NCBI GenBank assembly: GCA_012516785.1
Contig: JAAYWH010000073.1
Coordinates: forward strand, 1 to 64,000
From: Methanomicrobiales archaeon
GTDB taxonomy: Archaea > Halobacteriota > Methanomicrobia > Methanomicrobiales > Methanospirillaceae
DNA: 64,000 bases
Direction: 5' to 3'
The translations under genes and the position numbers were made by a program. Positions 23,514-33,897 of the stretch are shown one piece after another (positions within the stretch are counted from its first letter, which is position 1; every line of letters begins with the position of its first letter). The notes beneath the pieces are model-generated. The model was not told the DNA's origin. It saw nothing but the letters and a program-made list of their open reading frames with translations, and did not search any database.

Positions 23514-23811
23514 AGGGAAATGTCTCTTGTCGTTCCCGGTTCAAGCTTTCGCTCGTTGATGTAATTCATGGGAATAGTGTGCCAGTAGATTGATTAGGAA
23601 TACGCGGACAGCCTGAAACAGGAGAGAACGAGAATCTTTTTGAACAACGGTGAGAGATCAGATTCTCAAAAAATTTTTTCAGACCCGTGAAAAAATCCAG
23701 ATGATTGAGAAGAGTGAACCTGAATTCGTTGCTGGTAAAAAAAGGTGTGATAAACCACTCCTGGCTCTCCAGACGGGAAAAATCTCGTAAGGAGGACATT
23801 TCCATCATCGC

Positions 23812-25119
23812 TCAGAACTCGACGACCATCACCGCTTCTTCTTCTTCCCGAAGCTCCCCTTTCAAATGCCGTGCATCAAACTGGTAGCTCTTCCAGGGAT
23901 CATATTCCTCATACAGTTCGCATTTGTCCAGGACATCGACCAGCTCTTTGAGGAATATCCGGGGGATGACATCGATCCGCCCCCCGAATTTTCCCGTAAG
24001 CCTGTTGATCATGGCCCTGATGAACCGGTGTGAGACTCTGTTCCGATCTACCTCGCCATACGCTTCTGAATAAATGGTGATGACCTTATAGGCTACCTGC
24101 TCGAGTTTCTTTGCATCAAACTTGGAGAGCGAGATCTGGGGCTGGCGGGGATTTCTGAATTCACCACTATCAGTAACACCGATCCGGTCTGCGAGAGGTG
24201 GGATTGAGCGGATCCCCCTCGGGCCTTCAAAAAAGGCCGGAGTACCGGTGAAGAAGAAGTAACAATAGGGCATCTCGCCACGATCAAGGGAATCTATGAT
24301 CAACCGGAGCGTGGTATATCCCTTCTCACGCTGGTTCCTCGGGAGCGTCTGCGTCGTCTCAAGTTCATCAATTGCAACCGCAAGACCAGCGTATCCTGCA
24401 TTGACAGTAATCCTGACGATTGCACGGAGGAAAATGAGCGCGAAGGTCTCATCAACATCCCCCCTTATTCCTGCCTTTGCCTTGAATTCCCTGCCGATGT
24501 TCGGCTCAGCGGAGATCCAGCCGATAGCCGACTGCGCCGTCTGGAAATCACCGGCATTGTTTGCCCGGTAGTAGGTCCGGAGAGCCGCCGCAAGGGACGA
24601 ATTCATCTCTGATATCCCGGCAAGAGCGGTTTCTATCTCCTTGAGTGTGGCAATCTCGAGACTGTCTTCCGGAAGCGGGTGATCGCTCACTTTCAGGAGA
24701 CGTTCCTCAATGGAGAAGAGCCATGTGTCGATCACTGCCTTCATGGCATGCTCTTCTTCCCGTGTCCGGAGGGTCGCGCAGATCTGTTGGTACATCCCTT
24801 TCAACTTGTAGAGGGGGGATGCTGGTGAGATCACCACATGGGCAGTGACAAAGTTCTTCTCCCGTGCTATCTCAAGGGCTCTCGCGACAAGAAAGGTCTT
24901 GCCACTCCCGTAATCACCGCGAATAAATTTCAGGTCTCCTCCGCCATTTAACACATAATCGAGCTGGGAGGCGATAACCCCCTCCTCAACATCAATCCCG
25001 ACCGCAATACGTTCAAGACCGCCAGCCGGTACCGTTCCGCGCCGGAGTGCATTGATAATGTTGACACTCCCGGTCTTTCTCTTGTCCCCATGGTCAGCCA
25101 GTGTAGGCATATATCTCAC
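23812..25119 (-). CDS. BrxD-like (DUF2791) P-loop ATPase
   Basis: A 435-residue P-loop protein resembling BrxD of BREX phage-defence systems. It has NIINALRRGTVPAGGLERIAVG, the Walker A GDYGSGKTFL, a long helical centre with AIDELETTQTL as the Walker B region, and a GTPAFFEGPRG segment. In BREX, BrxD is one of several components; none of the core BREX genes (brxA, brxB, brxC, pglX, pglZ, brxL) is nearby. The start overlaps the 3' end of the TPR gene by 26 bp (ATG 25110 is an alternative), so the two are coupled. Confidence 0.8.
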   Translation of the reverse strand: MRYMPTLADHGDKRKTGSVNIINALRRGTVPAGGLERIAVGIDVEEGVIASQLDYVLNGGGDLKFIRGDYGSGKTFLVARALEIAREKNFVTAHVVISPASPLYKLKGMYQQICATLRTREEEHAMKAVIDTWLFSIEERLLKVSDHPLPEDSLEIATLKEIETALAGISEMNSSLAAALRTYYRANNAGDFQTAQSAIGWISAEPNIGREFKAKAGIRGDVDETFALIFLRAIVRITVNAGYAGLAVAIDELETTQTLPRNQREKGYTTLRLIIDSLDRGEMPYCYFFFTGTPAFFEGPRGIRSIPPLADRIGVTDSGEFRNPRQPQISLSKFDAKKLEQVAYKVITIYSEAYGEVDRNRVSHRFIRAMINRLTGKFGGRIDVIPRIFLKELVDVLDKCELYEEYDPWKSYQFDARHLKGELREEEEAVMVVEF

Positions 25120-26911
25120 CCCCTTTTCCTGAGCCCTTCTTTACAATTATGGGAAACCCGGATAAAGCACCTTTCTGCATAATACGGTTCATGATTCCAA
25201 CCACCCTCCGGGTATTCAGGAGCTGGCGGAGATCCATTTCGCTCGCTTCACGGTGGGTTCTGAGGAACTCGATGATCACCCTCTCCTGTTCATCGCATGA
25301 GTCAATGAAGTTCCGGAGTGCCTCATCCCGTTCATCTTTTACGGGATCTGCCCTTCTCGGTGCAAGGGCAGGGGTGTCGGAGAGCGTCTGCTCTTTGCAG
25401 GTTTTGATCAGCTCCAGAAAATCTTCCGGTCTTATGTGAGAAGAACCGGATGGGACGATGTCGAGGCCTCTCAGGCAGTATTCCTTGCAGCTCTGGTAAT
25501 CCCTGCTTTTCAACGCCTCACTCGCAGAGAGAAGGTATGCGACCGAAAGGTATTCGAATCCATCCGAACCCAGGGTCGGGATATGTCCCTCAAGCACGCT
25601 GACGAGACGGTCAAGGATCCTCTGTTGCGAGAAAAACCTCCATTCCTCCTCGAGGATGAATCCAGCGAGCGATTCAAGATCCCTGGTTTTCCGCACATTG
25701 TTCAGAATGTAAAGGAGCACCTTCTCGCCTTCCCTCCGTTCAGCCTGCCGGGCAAGGTAACGGGCATATGCAATACCGCCCGACAGGTAATCGCTCCTGT
25801 ATGCCCGGTAATAATACGACTGCGCTTCGGCATGATCGCCGATATCTTCATACAGCTTTGCAGACTCGATGAGGCAGACCACATGGGGGGTCCCTGACAC
25901 CTGCAGAAGGAATCGGGCGACTGCATCCCTGACTGGGTAATACGTCAGGAGATATTCGCGGTATCCGTCAAGAAGGTCAGACAGGAATCCTGGATCATCG
26001 ATATCTGATAGTGTCTCCCTGATCAGGTACTCAAAACAGCCCAGGGCTTTCTCTCTCTCCCCGGCCATCGCGTTCAGCCTGCAGAGAAGGAGCCGTATGC
26101 GCGGGTGGGAACCTGATCGGTCATCATCGAGGAGATCCCTCACCACCTGGAGCGCATCAGCAGGCTTTCCTGCAGAGAGGAGGAGTTGAGCATAATCGTA
26201 TCCGATTCCCGTATCTTTCAGGGCAAAGAAGAATTCGCGGTATTCCTGCTCCGCAGATCCGGGATGGTCCCGTGAAAGAGCCTGCAGGTACAGCCGGGCA
26301 CATTCAACAGAGCCTGTCTTCCGGTGTGCCCCGAGTGCCTCGCGGGCGGCTTCCGAAAAAATACCCGCCCCCATGAGGGCAGCGGCATGGTCCATGTCAG
26401 CACCGGTATGCCGGATGGAAGACCGGTATACCACAAGTGCCTCCCGTGCCTGGCCGGCAGAAATGAGTGCCTGTATCAACAGGCGTTGGTCTTCTTCTTT
26501 TCCGGAAAGTTGTGAAATCTTTTTAAGGATCGGGACGGCTCGGCGGTAGTCGCGCTGAGCCATGAGGCAGGCAGCATAGCTCCTGAGGGCCTCCAGGTTC
26601 CCAGGATCGAGCGTGATAGCCCGGATGTATTCGGCAACCGCGGCGTCTTCGTGTCTTCGTTCCAGTATCTTTCCAAGAAAACTGTGCAGGTAAGACGAAT
26701 CAGGCATCCCGTGGATCAGGTCCCGCACCAGCACCTCTGCCTCGTCCATCCTGTCGAGATTGAACAGGTTTCTCGCTGCCAGAATGGGGATCTGGGTGTC
26801 GGTACCCTGCTCACCGGCAGCACGGCAGATCTCGAGGGACTCGAGATATTTTCCCTCTTCAAAGAGCCTGAAGGCCATCCTGACGGACTCCTCCCGGTAA
26901 TCCTTATCCAT
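25094..26911 (-). CDS. TPR-repeat protein with C-terminal winged-helix-like domain
   Basis: A 605-residue protein. Most of it consists of helical pairs with TPR character (ALRSYAACLMAQRDYRRAVPIL, EYIRAITLDPGNLEALRSYA). The last 75 residues or so (EQERVIIEFLRTHREAS to the glycine-rich KKGSGKGGEIYAYTG end) look like a winged-helix domain. TPR repeats usually scaffold protein contacts. It overlaps the glycosyltransferase gene upstream by 8 bp and the DUF2791 ATPase downstream by 26 bp, so the three form a tight operon. Confidence 0.75.
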   Translation of the reverse strand: MDKDYREESVRMAFRLFEEGKYLESLEICRAAGEQGTDTQIPILAARNLFNLDRMDEAEVLVRDLIHGMPDSSYLHSFLGKILERRHEDAAVAEYIRAITLDPGNLEALRSYAACLMAQRDYRRAVPILKKISQLSGKEEDQRLLIQALISAGQAREALVVYRSSIRHTGADMDHAAALMGAGIFSEAAREALGAHRKTGSVECARLYLQALSRDHPGSAEQEYREFFFALKDTGIGYDYAQLLLSAGKPADALQVVRDLLDDDRSGSHPRIRLLLCRLNAMAGEREKALGCFEYLIRETLSDIDDPGFLSDLLDGYREYLLTYYPVRDAVARFLLQVSGTPHVVCLIESAKLYEDIGDHAEAQSYYYRAYRSDYLSGGIAYARYLARQAERREGEKVLLYILNNVRKTRDLESLAGFILEEEWRFFSQQRILDRLVSVLEGHIPTLGSDGFEYLSVAYLLSASEALKSRDYQSCKEYCLRGLDIVPSGSSHIRPEDFLELIKTCKEQTLSDTPALAPRRADPVKDERDEALRNFIDSCDEQERVIIEFLRTHREASEMDLRQLLNTRRVVGIMNRIMQKGALSGFPIIVKKGSGKGGEIYAYTG

Positions 26912-27605
26912 CTTCTTTACCCCCTGAAAACCGGAGGGAGACCAGGCTTTTGAGCATCCGGAAGGAATCCATCCCCCTGACCCGCGATCCTCCCTTGTTC
27001 TGCCAGGTGATCGGATACTCTTTTATCGTATACCCCTTCATCGAGAGGCGCCATAATAATTCCACATCGAATTCAAATCCGGTCGCTGCCATTTCCCCTA
27101 TGACTGCATCGATGGCTGATTTTTTAAATACTTTCGCCCCGCACTGTGTATCTGTCAGGGAGAGACCAAAGAGCAGCCGTATCAGCAGGTTGAACCCCCG
27201 GCTCTCCAGTCTCCGGGCAATTCCCTGCCGCTCGGGAACAATAGACCCCGGGAGCCAGCGTGAACCCACAACACAGTCGGCATCCCCCAGTTCCTCAAAG
27301 AGGGAGACCATCTGTGCAATCGAAGTCGAGGCATCGGCATCCATGAAGCCCACATACGCAGTATCGGCGTTGACAAATCCCTCTTTCACCGCCCCCCCTT
27401 TCCCGAGCCGGTGGGGATACACCAGGCATCGAAGGTCTGTTTCCGGATGGGATCTGGCACATTTCATGACAATTGCAGGGGTGGAATCGCTGCCATCGCA
27501 GATGAAAAGAAAATGGCCTCCTCTGCCGGGTATCTGTGAGAGGAGGTTCCCTATCCGGTGCTCTTCATTATACGCCGGGATGATGATGCTGAAATCCGGT
27601 TTCAA
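26904..27605 (-). CDS. Family 2 glycosyltransferase (dolichyl-phosphate glucosyltransferase-like)
   Basis: A 233-residue GT-A fold enzyme. FSIIIPAYNEEHRI opens the nucleotide-sugar domain, FMDADAS is the DxD metal motif, and GSRWLPGS, TDTQCGAKVF and GFEFDVELLWR are typical of archaeal Alg5-like enzymes that charge dolichyl phosphate with a sugar. No membrane helix is obvious. It lies 21 bp after a small ORF and overlaps the TPR gene. Confidence 0.88.
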   Translation of the reverse strand: MKPDFSIIIPAYNEEHRIGNLLSQIPGRGGHFLFICDGSDSTPAIVMKCARSHPETDLRCLVYPHRLGKGGAVKEGFVNADTAYVGFMDADASTSIAQMVSLFEELGDADCVVGSRWLPGSIVPERQGIARRLESRGFNLLIRLLFGLSLTDTQCGAKVFKKSAIDAVIGEMAATGFEFDVELLWRLSMKGYTIKEYPITWQNKGGSRVRGMDSFRMLKSLVSLRFSGGKEDG

Positions 27606-27626
27606 TCAGAATCGCCGTTGTCTGTT

Positions 27627-27857
27627 CTATTGGTGTCCGGTGAGGTGCTCGCGAAGTCCGGTCCCGGGGTGATACTTCTCAGCGATCCTGAGCGCCTCTT
27701 CCCGCAGCCTGTTATGATCCCTTATGCAGGACTCCGGCGGAGGGGACTGGCGAAGGATTGATGAGACATTCTCGGTTATCTGGATCAGCTCCGTAGCAAT
27801 CACTGCATTGAGCCAGACCAGATCCTTCAGCAGTGTGGTTGTCTCCTCATTATCCAT
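27627..27857 (-). CDS. Small hypothetical protein, first in the glycosyltransferase operon
   Basis: A 76-residue predicted soluble protein beginning MDNEETTTLLKDLVWLNAVI with helical character. A TATA-like TTTAACC lies about 28 bases before the ATG, compatible with a leaderless start. It is 21 bp upstream of the glycosyltransferase gene and probably co-transcribed. No family is recognised. Confidence 0.55.
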   Translation of the reverse strand: MDNEETTTLLKDLVWLNAVIATELIQITENVSSILRQSPPPESCIRDHNRLREEALRIAEKYHPGTGLREHLTGHQ

Positions 27858-27947
27858 GAAGGTACATTGGATGCCTGACGGTTAAATGATGACGGCGATT
27901 CTGCAGGCAACCATTATCGGTTTTCAAAAAAAAAATGTTTCTCATCC

Positions 27948-28358
27948 ATGCACTATATCGAGAGAATCCGGTCTTATGGAAGAGATGCCAATCCGTTTTT
28001 TACCCTCATGGGGATTGAGCTGGGGGTGATCAGCAATGGTTGTGCCACCCTCCGCATGCCGATACGACCTGACATGTTGAACGGGGAGGATTTTTTGCAG
28101 GGAGGCCTCTTCACAGCCCTCGCCGACGAAGCGATGGTCCTTGCCATCTATCCTCTCCTGCTCCCGGAAGAGCGGATCGCCACCATTTCTGAGAGCACGA
28201 CGTTCATGAGCGGGGCGCAGCGCGGAATCCTTGTCGGGACGGGCAAAGTGATCAAGAAAGGCCGGAGGGTCATATTTGCAGAAGGGGATGTCACCCTCGA
28301 GGGATCTGACCGGATACTCTCCCGCAGCACAGCCACGTTCATGGTCACGAAGGCCTGA
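27948..28358 (+). CDS. Hotdog-fold thioesterase, PaaI family
   Basis: A 136-residue hotdog protein. The central helix and following strands read GGLFTALADEAMVLAI, the position of the catalytic or substrate-binding acidic residue in PaaI-type acyl-CoA thioesterases, with preceding GIELGVISNGCATLRMPI. The substrate is unknown. It is divergent from the small gene at 27627. Confidence 0.83.
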   Translation: MHYIERIRSYGRDANPFFTLMGIELGVISNGCATLRMPIRPDMLNGEDFLQGGLFTALADEAMVLAIYPLLLPEERIATISESTTFMSGAQRGILVGTGKVIKKGRRVIFAEGDVTLEGSDRILSRSTATFMVTKA

Positions 28359-28479
28359 CATGCGCTATTCTCCCGCCACCCTTCAGAAGAAAAAGGGAAT
28401 GAATGGTGTGGGGAATAAAAATATCTCCCGATCGGGAGTATATTTAAGACAGAAGAGTGCATCCGGCGGGTAGTTTTCT

Positions 28480-30069
28480 TTGAAGTATATTTTTGTTACA
28501 GGGGGGGTGATGAGTGGACTTGGCAAAGGGATCACCGCTGCATCCATCGGGCGTATCCTCAAGAACCGGGGCTACACGGTCACCGCAGTGAAGATCGATC
28601 CCTACCTCAACATAGACGCGGGGACCATGAATCCAGGGCAGCATGGAGAAGTGTTCGTACTCTCCGATGGCGGTGAAGTCGACCTTGATCTCGGGAATTA
28701 CGAGCGGTTTCTTGATATCGATCTCTCATCCCTGCACAACATCACCACGGGAAAGATTTACCGGAGTGTCATTGAAAAAGAGCGGAGAGGTGACTACCTT
28801 GGTGAGACGGTCCAGATCATCCCGCATATCACTGATGAGATCAAGTGCTGCATAAGGGCTGCTGCCTGCGAGGAGATTCCCGGAGCCGGGAAGGCGGACA
28901 TTTGTCTGGTCGAGGTGGGAGGGACCGTTGGCGATATCGAGAGCATGCCGTTTCTGGAAGCGGTCCGCCAGATGAGGGGAGAGCTCCCTGTTGAAGACAC
29001 GGTCCTTATCCATGTCACGCTGATCCCTGAAGACAGCATGGGGGATCTCAAGACAAAACCGACCCAGCACTCGGTGAAAGCACTCCGTGAGCTGGGCCTG
29101 TATGCGGATATTATTGTGGGAAGGGGACACCGTCCGATTGGGTCCAATACCAAGAGGAAGATATCAGCCTTCTGCGATCTTCCCCAGCAGGGCGTGATCA
29201 GCGCTGCCACGGTCCCTGACATCTACCAGGTCCCGACCGAGATGGAGAAGGAGGGTGCAGCAGAGGTACTATCCCGTCACCTGCACCTTGAATCGCGAGG
29301 AGTGGATTCAGACTGGTATTCACTGGTCGCGAAGGAATATACCAGCAGGATAGAAGTGGGCATCGTGAGCAAATACGGGATCGAGGATGTCTACATGAGC
29401 ATCAAGGAAGCCCTCAAGCATGCAGGGCGTGCCTGTTCGACTGAGGTGAAGATCTCCTGGCTCGATGCCGAGCGGTACGAGGATCGGCACCTGGGTGAAT
29501 TTGATGGCATCCTGATACCCGGAGGATTCGGAAAACGGGGGATGGAGGGGAAGATCGAAGCCATCCGGTATGCCCGCACCGAAAAAATTCCCCTGCTTGG
29601 CCTTTGCCTTGGTTTCCAGATGTCAGTCGTCGAGTATGCGAGACATGTGCTCGGATGGGAGAATGCGACGAGTGCTGAACTGGGGGAAGGGAGGCACGTG
29701 ATCGCAATCCTTCCTGAACAGCAGGGGGTCACCGACCTTGGCGGAACGATGCGTCTTGGCAATTATCCGATCACCATCAGGGAAAATACTCTTGCGATGC
29801 AGATCTACGGGCAGCCGGTGATTGTAGAGCGGCATCGCCACCGGTATGAAGTGAACCCACTCTATATCCCCGAACTCGAAAAAGCCGGTCTGGTATTCTC
29901 GGGGTCATGGAAGAATCGCATGGAGATCTGCGAGGTTCCCGATCACCCGTTCTTCCTTGCTACACAGTTTCACCCAGAGTTCAGGTCGCGACCGACGAGA
30001 CCTTCACCCCCCTTTATCGGGTTTGTGAAGGCATGCAGCGCAGTAAAGTCGGGCGAGGTGAACAGTTGA
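28480..30069 (+). CDS. pyrG: CTP synthase
   Basis: A 529-residue enzyme that aminates UTP to CTP. The synthetase domain opens with [23 protein letters not shown] and contains [19 protein letters not shown]. The glutaminase domain has the nucleophile loop LGLCLGFQ and the later HRHRYEVNP and FHPEF. The start codon is TTG at 28480, supported by homology from the first residue and a TATA element (AGTATATTTAAG, about 28437-28448) upstream. Its stop overlaps the guaA start by one base. Confidence 0.96.
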   Translation: MKYIFVTGGVMSGLGKGITAASIGRILKNRGYTVTAVKIDPYLNIDAGTMNPGQHGEVFVLSDGGEVDLDLGNYERFLDIDLSSLHNITTGKIYRSVIEKERRGDYLGETVQIIPHITDEIKCCIRAAACEEIPGAGKADICLVEVGGTVGDIESMPFLEAVRQMRGELPVEDTVLIHVTLIPEDSMGDLKTKPTQHSVKALRELGLYADIIVGRGHRPIGSNTKRKISAFCDLPQQGVISAATVPDIYQVPTEMEKEGAAEVLSRHLHLESRGVDSDWYSLVAKEYTSRIEVGIVSKYGIEDVYMSIKEALKHAGRACSTEVKISWLDAERYEDRHLGEFDGILIPGGFGKRGMEGKIEAIRYARTEKIPLLGLCLGFQMSVVEYARHVLGWENATSAELGEGRHVIAILPEQQGVTDLGGTMRLGNYPITIRENTLAMQIYGQPVIVERHRHRYEVNPLYIPELEKAGLVFSGSWKNRMEICEVPDHPFFLATQFHPEFRSRPTRPSPPFIGFVKACSAVKSGEVNS

Positions 30070-30986
30070 TGGTACAGGCAGATCGGTTTGTCAGGGAGGC
30101 GGTTGACGAGATTGCAGCCGAGGCAGGGCACCACCGTGTCGTCATAGCTCTTTCAGGAGGGGTCGACAGCTCGGTCTGCGCTGCCCTTGCATCGCGTGCC
30201 ATCGGTGACAGGCTGATCCCGATCTATGTCGATACGGGATTGATGAGGAAAGGAGAGACCGACCGGATTGCCCGGATGTTCGGTCACCTGAATCTCCGTA
30301 TCATCCATGCCGAAGATGAGTTCATTTCGGCCCTTGCTGGTATCACTGATCCTGAAAAAAAGAGGAAAGTGATCGGGGAGCGGTTCATCAGGGTCTTTGA
30401 ACGGGAAGCGAGAAAGACCGGGGCCCTCTTCCTCCTGCAGGGAACGATCTATCCTGACAGGATCGAGAGCGAGGGAGGTATAAAAAGTCACCACAATGTC
30501 GGGGGAATGCCGGTTGAGATCGAGTTTGAGAAGGTGATCGAGCCCATCCGTGATTTGTACAAGGATGAAGTGAGGGAGGTTGCCGGGGCCCTTGGTCTTC
30601 CCCCGGAGATCCAGCATCGGATGCCGTTCCCGGGCCCGGGTCTCGCCGTTCGTATCGTAGGCGAAGTGACAAGGGAGAAACTTGAGGTCGTACGGGAAGC
30701 AAACTGGATCGTCGAGGAGGAACTGGTGGACCGGTATCTCCCCTGGCAGTGTTTTGCGGCGATACTCGGGCTTGGTACCGGTGTGAAGGGTGATAACCGG
30801 GTTCACGGATGGATCGTCTCTGTCCGGGCAGTGAATTCGAGGGACGGGATGACCGCGGACCCGATCGAGATCCCGTACGATGTACTTGGTATCGTCGCAT
30901 CCCGCATTACGTCGGAGATTCCAAGCGTGGCAAGAGTGGTGTATGACATCACCCCAAAACCACCTGCTACCATAGAGTATGAATAG
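30069..30986 (+). CDS. guaA: GMP synthase subunit B (ATP pyrophosphatase)
   Basis: A 305-residue PP-loop ATPase ([10 protein letters not shown]). It amidates XMP with ammonia supplied by a separate glutaminase subunit, the split arrangement usual in archaea. It ends with [10 protein letters not shown], the canonical GMP synthase C-terminus. ATG 30069 overlaps the pyrG stop (TGATG); a longer frame from 29907 lies inside pyrG and is not used. The pair supplies CTP and GMP from one operon. Confidence 0.95.
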   Translation: MVQADRFVREAVDEIAAEAGHHRVVIALSGGVDSSVCAALASRAIGDRLIPIYVDTGLMRKGETDRIARMFGHLNLRIIHAEDEFISALAGITDPEKKRKVIGERFIRVFEREARKTGALFLLQGTIYPDRIESEGGIKSHHNVGGMPVEIEFEKVIEPIRDLYKDEVREVAGALGLPPEIQHRMPFPGPGLAVRIVGEVTREKLEVVREANWIVEEELVDRYLPWQCFAAILGLGTGVKGDNRVHGWIVSVRAVNSRDGMTADPIEIPYDVLGIVASRITSEIPSVARVVYDITPKPPATIEYE

Positions 30987-31019
30987 GGAATATACCCAAA
31001 GATGTAAGGCAGAACATAC

Positions 31020-32159
31020 ATGAACGAAATGGATTACCGTGCTTCAGAGGCACGGTACTATATGCCCGCCTTTTCACGGGAGATCATGATTGAGCGTGGT
31101 CACCTCTCTAAGGTGTGGGACGCGGATGGGAAGGAGTATATTGACTGCGTGGCAGGAATCGCCGTATGCAGCACGGGCCATTGCCATCCGGAAGTAACCC
31201 GGGCTATCTGTGAACAGGCCGCGAGACTGATCCACTGCTCCAACCTGTACTATGTTCCCGGGCAGGCTGAGCTTGCCCGGAAACTGGTGGAGATTACCGG
31301 AATGCACAAGGTATTCTTCTCCAACTCTGGTGCCGAGGCAAATGACGGAGCGATCAAGCTTGCCCGCCTTGCAACTGGGAGGAAGAATTTCGTTGCGTTT
31401 ACCCACGGATTTCATGGACGCACCCTTGGTTCCCTCTCTGTCACGCATAAGCCTGCGATCCGGGAGCCGTTCCTTCCGCTCGAACCGTCCTGTACGTTCG
31501 TGGACTATGGCGACCTCCACGCGCTCGAAAAGGCCGTAGACGGGTCAGTTGCCGGGGTCTTTGTCGAACCGATCCAGGGAGAGGCGGGGGTGATCATCCC
31601 GCCGGATGGCTTCATCGCTGGTATCAGGGAGATCTGCGATCGGCACGGAGTCCTGATGATCGTTGACGAGGTCCAGACCGGCATGGGGAGGACCGGCAAA
31701 TGGCTTGCCATTCACCATACCGGCATAGAACCGGATATCGTCACCCTTGCAAAGGGGATCGCAAGCGGATTTCCCATGGGAGCACTCCTCGCCCGGGAAG
31801 GGCTCGAGTTTAAACGAAGCGAGCATGGCAGCACCTTTGCCGGGGGCCCCCTGGCATGCGCTGCTGCCAGGGCAACGATAGGGGTGATCGAGCAGGTCCT
31901 CCCCGACATCCCGGCAAAGGGGAAGCGGTTTACAAACCTCCTCTCGGCTCACAAGCCACGGTCACGGGGACTGATGATCGGGTTCCACGTTGGGAATGAC
32001 TGTCCCGCCGTGCAGAAAAAGTGCGCCGAGAACGGGGTGCTCGTCAACTGTGCAGCCGATGGAAACCTCCGGCTCGTACCCCCGCTTGTTATTACTAACG
32101 ACGAGATTGATCAGGCTGCAGCAGTGATCAATGCGGCCATAGCCGGTATCGGGGAGTAA
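31020..32159 (+). CDS. argD: Acetylornithine aminotransferase
   Basis: A 379-residue class III PLP aminotransferase of arginine synthesis. It has FSNSGAEANDGAIKLAR, the FVAFTHGFHGRTLGSLS block, VDEVQTGMGRTGK and the PLP lysine in TLAKGIASGFPMGA. Length and motifs match ArgD rather than gabT. It starts 33 bp after guaA and may be weakly co-transcribed. Confidence 0.94.
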   Translation: MNEMDYRASEARYYMPAFSREIMIERGHLSKVWDADGKEYIDCVAGIAVCSTGHCHPEVTRAICEQAARLIHCSNLYYVPGQAELARKLVEITGMHKVFFSNSGAEANDGAIKLARLATGRKNFVAFTHGFHGRTLGSLSVTHKPAIREPFLPLEPSCTFVDYGDLHALEKAVDGSVAGVFVEPIQGEAGVIIPPDGFIAGIREICDRHGVLMIVDEVQTGMGRTGKWLAIHHTGIEPDIVTLAKGIASGFPMGALLAREGLEFKRSEHGSTFAGGPLACAAARATIGVIEQVLPDIPAKGKRFTNLLSAHKPRSRGLMIGFHVGNDCPAVQKKCAENGVLVNCAADGNLRLVPPLVITNDEIDQAAAVINAAIAGIGE

Positions 32160-32247
32160 CAGCGGGGATCCCTCCCTGCAATCCTTTCTCTCAGCCTGGC
32201 AGGCACCGCAGTTTATCTTCTTTCAGGAATTACCTGTTATACGACTG

Positions 32248-33372
32248 GTGCATCAGGATATGGCAGGCAGGGTAACCAGGGGAAAGCGGGATGCGCTTCT
32301 GGTAAGGGACTGTTTCCGTGCAGGAGGCTACGTATTTGCCAAAAAAGCAGGGGAGATAGCACAGGAAAACGGGATCAGCCGTATTGCCCGGCTTGCAAGT
32401 AATGAAAATCCTTATCCTCCCTCTCCCAATGCAGTCCGCCAAGGTTGTGACGCACTCAGGGAAGCAAACAGGTATCCTGATGAATGCATGGAACAGCTTC
32501 TGCGGTGCCTCCGGGAGACCTACGGGTCGTACCACTTTGTGAGCGGAGTGGGAATGGACGGCGTAATAGAGACCCTGATACGGATCCTTGTGAATCCCGG
32601 TGACGGGGTGGCGATTGCCACCCCGACGTTCTCTTTTTACGGGCTGGCAGCACGGGCCCAGTCTGCCGAGATACGCCCCCTCCAGAGAGATGAGGATTAT
32701 TCTGTTGACCCAGGGATCTTCATCGATGCAGCAGGAGACGCGAAGATCTCTTTTCTCTGCTCGCCGAATAATCCTACCGGGACGGTCACCCCTCCCGAGA
32801 TCATCGAGGAGATCCTCGCAGGGATTGAAGGCATCCTCTTTCTCGATAACGCCTATATCGAGTTCTGCGATACCGACTACCTGCCGCTGATGAACAGGCA
32901 TGACAACCTTGTGATCGGGCGGACCATGTCCAAGGCCTATGCCCTGGCAGGTGCCCGTGTCGGATACGCCTTTGTACCCGCATGGATCGTCCCTTTTTAT
33001 CAGCGTGCCTCTACCCCCTTTGCCCTCAATTCGGCCTCTGCCCATGCAGCCATCGGAGCCCTCAAGGACAGGGAATTCATGAACCGGTACGTGACGCATG
33101 TCAGGACGTGGAGAGAGAGAGTGGCCCGGGAATGTGGCCTTCCCGTTACCCCTTCGGGGGCAAACTTCATCATGGTTGATGTAGCTCCCTGGACAGGAGA
33201 TGCAATGGTCAGGGAGCTGGCCAAAAGGGGGATTCTGGTCAGGTCCTGTGCAAGTTTTCCAGGACTTCCGGACCACTATATCAGGGTAAGTATAGGGGCT
33301 GAATGGGAGAACGAACTCTTTCTGAAGGAGATACAAGCGATACGGGAGGCGAATTCCGGTCTTTCCCAATAA
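32248..33372 (+). CDS. hisC: Histidinol-phosphate aminotransferase
   Basis: A 374-residue class I PLP aminotransferase of histidine synthesis. It has RLASNENPYPPSPN near the start, FLCSPNNPTGT in the middle and the PLP lysine in TMSKAYALAGARVG. The frame begins with GTG 32248; ATG 32260, four codons in, is an alternative start with AGGA close before it. It is followed 12 bp later by the AK6-type kinase gene. Confidence 0.93.
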   Translation: MHQDMAGRVTRGKRDALLVRDCFRAGGYVFAKKAGEIAQENGISRIARLASNENPYPPSPNAVRQGCDALREANRYPDECMEQLLRCLRETYGSYHFVSGVGMDGVIETLIRILVNPGDGVAIATPTFSFYGLAARAQSAEIRPLQRDEDYSVDPGIFIDAAGDAKISFLCSPNNPTGTVTPPEIIEEILAGIEGILFLDNAYIEFCDTDYLPLMNRHDNLVIGRTMSKAYALAGARVGYAFVPAWIVPFYQRASTPFALNSASAHAAIGALKDREFMNRYVTHVRTWRERVARECGLPVTPSGANFIMVDVAPWTGDAMVRELAKRGILVRSCASFPGLPDHYIRVSIGAEWENELFLKEIQAIREANSGLSQ

Positions 33373-33384
33373 ACCGGACCTGCT

Positions 33385-33897
33385 ATGATGTGCGGAATCA
33401 CAGGGACCCCCGGTACCGGAAAGAGTTCAGTCGCCGGAGCACTTGCGCAGCGGGGTTCTCCTGTCCTGCACCTCTCTGAAACCATATCCTCCTATATAAT
33501 CGAAGTGGACCAGGAGCGTGACACCCGGGTTATCGATGAAGAGCGGTGGGCCCGGGAATTCTCCCGCTTCGATGGATTTGTAGAAGGCCACCTCGCCCAT
33601 CTCCTCCCCTGCGACCGGATTATTATCCTGCGGTGCAGGCCGGATGTCCTTATGGACCGGTTGAGGAGAAGGGGTTATCCGGAAGAGAAGGTCCGGGAGA
33701 ATGCCCTTGCAGAAGCGCTCGATGTCATCCTTATCGAGACCCTGGAATCCTTCTCTCCGGAACAGGTTTATGAACTCGATACAACAGACAAGAGTATCGC
33801 AGAATGCTCGATGATCGCAGATCAGTTTGCTCGGGGACAGGTAAAGGCCTCGTTCGGTGCCATTGACTGGTCAGATTATATCGGACAGATAGAATGA
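33385..33897 (+). CDS. AK6/Fap7-type adenylate kinase
   Basis: A 170-residue nucleotide kinase with P-loop GTPGTGKSS, the LSETI segment, an EGHLAHLL region and a lid RLRRRGYPEEKVRENA. It matches the archaeal AK6 (Fap7) family, which phosphorylates AMP and in eukaryotes acts in small-subunit ribosome assembly. Adjacent ATG codons (33385, 33388) leave one residue of start ambiguity. It overlaps the following gene by four bases (ATGA). Confidence 0.87.
   Translation: MMCGITGTPGTGKSSVAGALAQRGSPVLHLSETISSYIIEVDQERDTRVIDEERWAREFSRFDGFVEGHLAHLLPCDRIIILRCRPDVLMDRLRRRGYPEEKVRENALAEALDVILIETLESFSPEQVYELDTTDKSIAECSMIADQFARGQVKASFGAIDWSDYIGQIE

Noticed and set aside
23566-23808. An 80-codon minus-strand frame three bases after the BrxD-like gene
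   Set aside because: Phe/Ser-rich composition in an AT-rich stretch, no family signal and no clear ribosome-binding site; more likely a terminator region.
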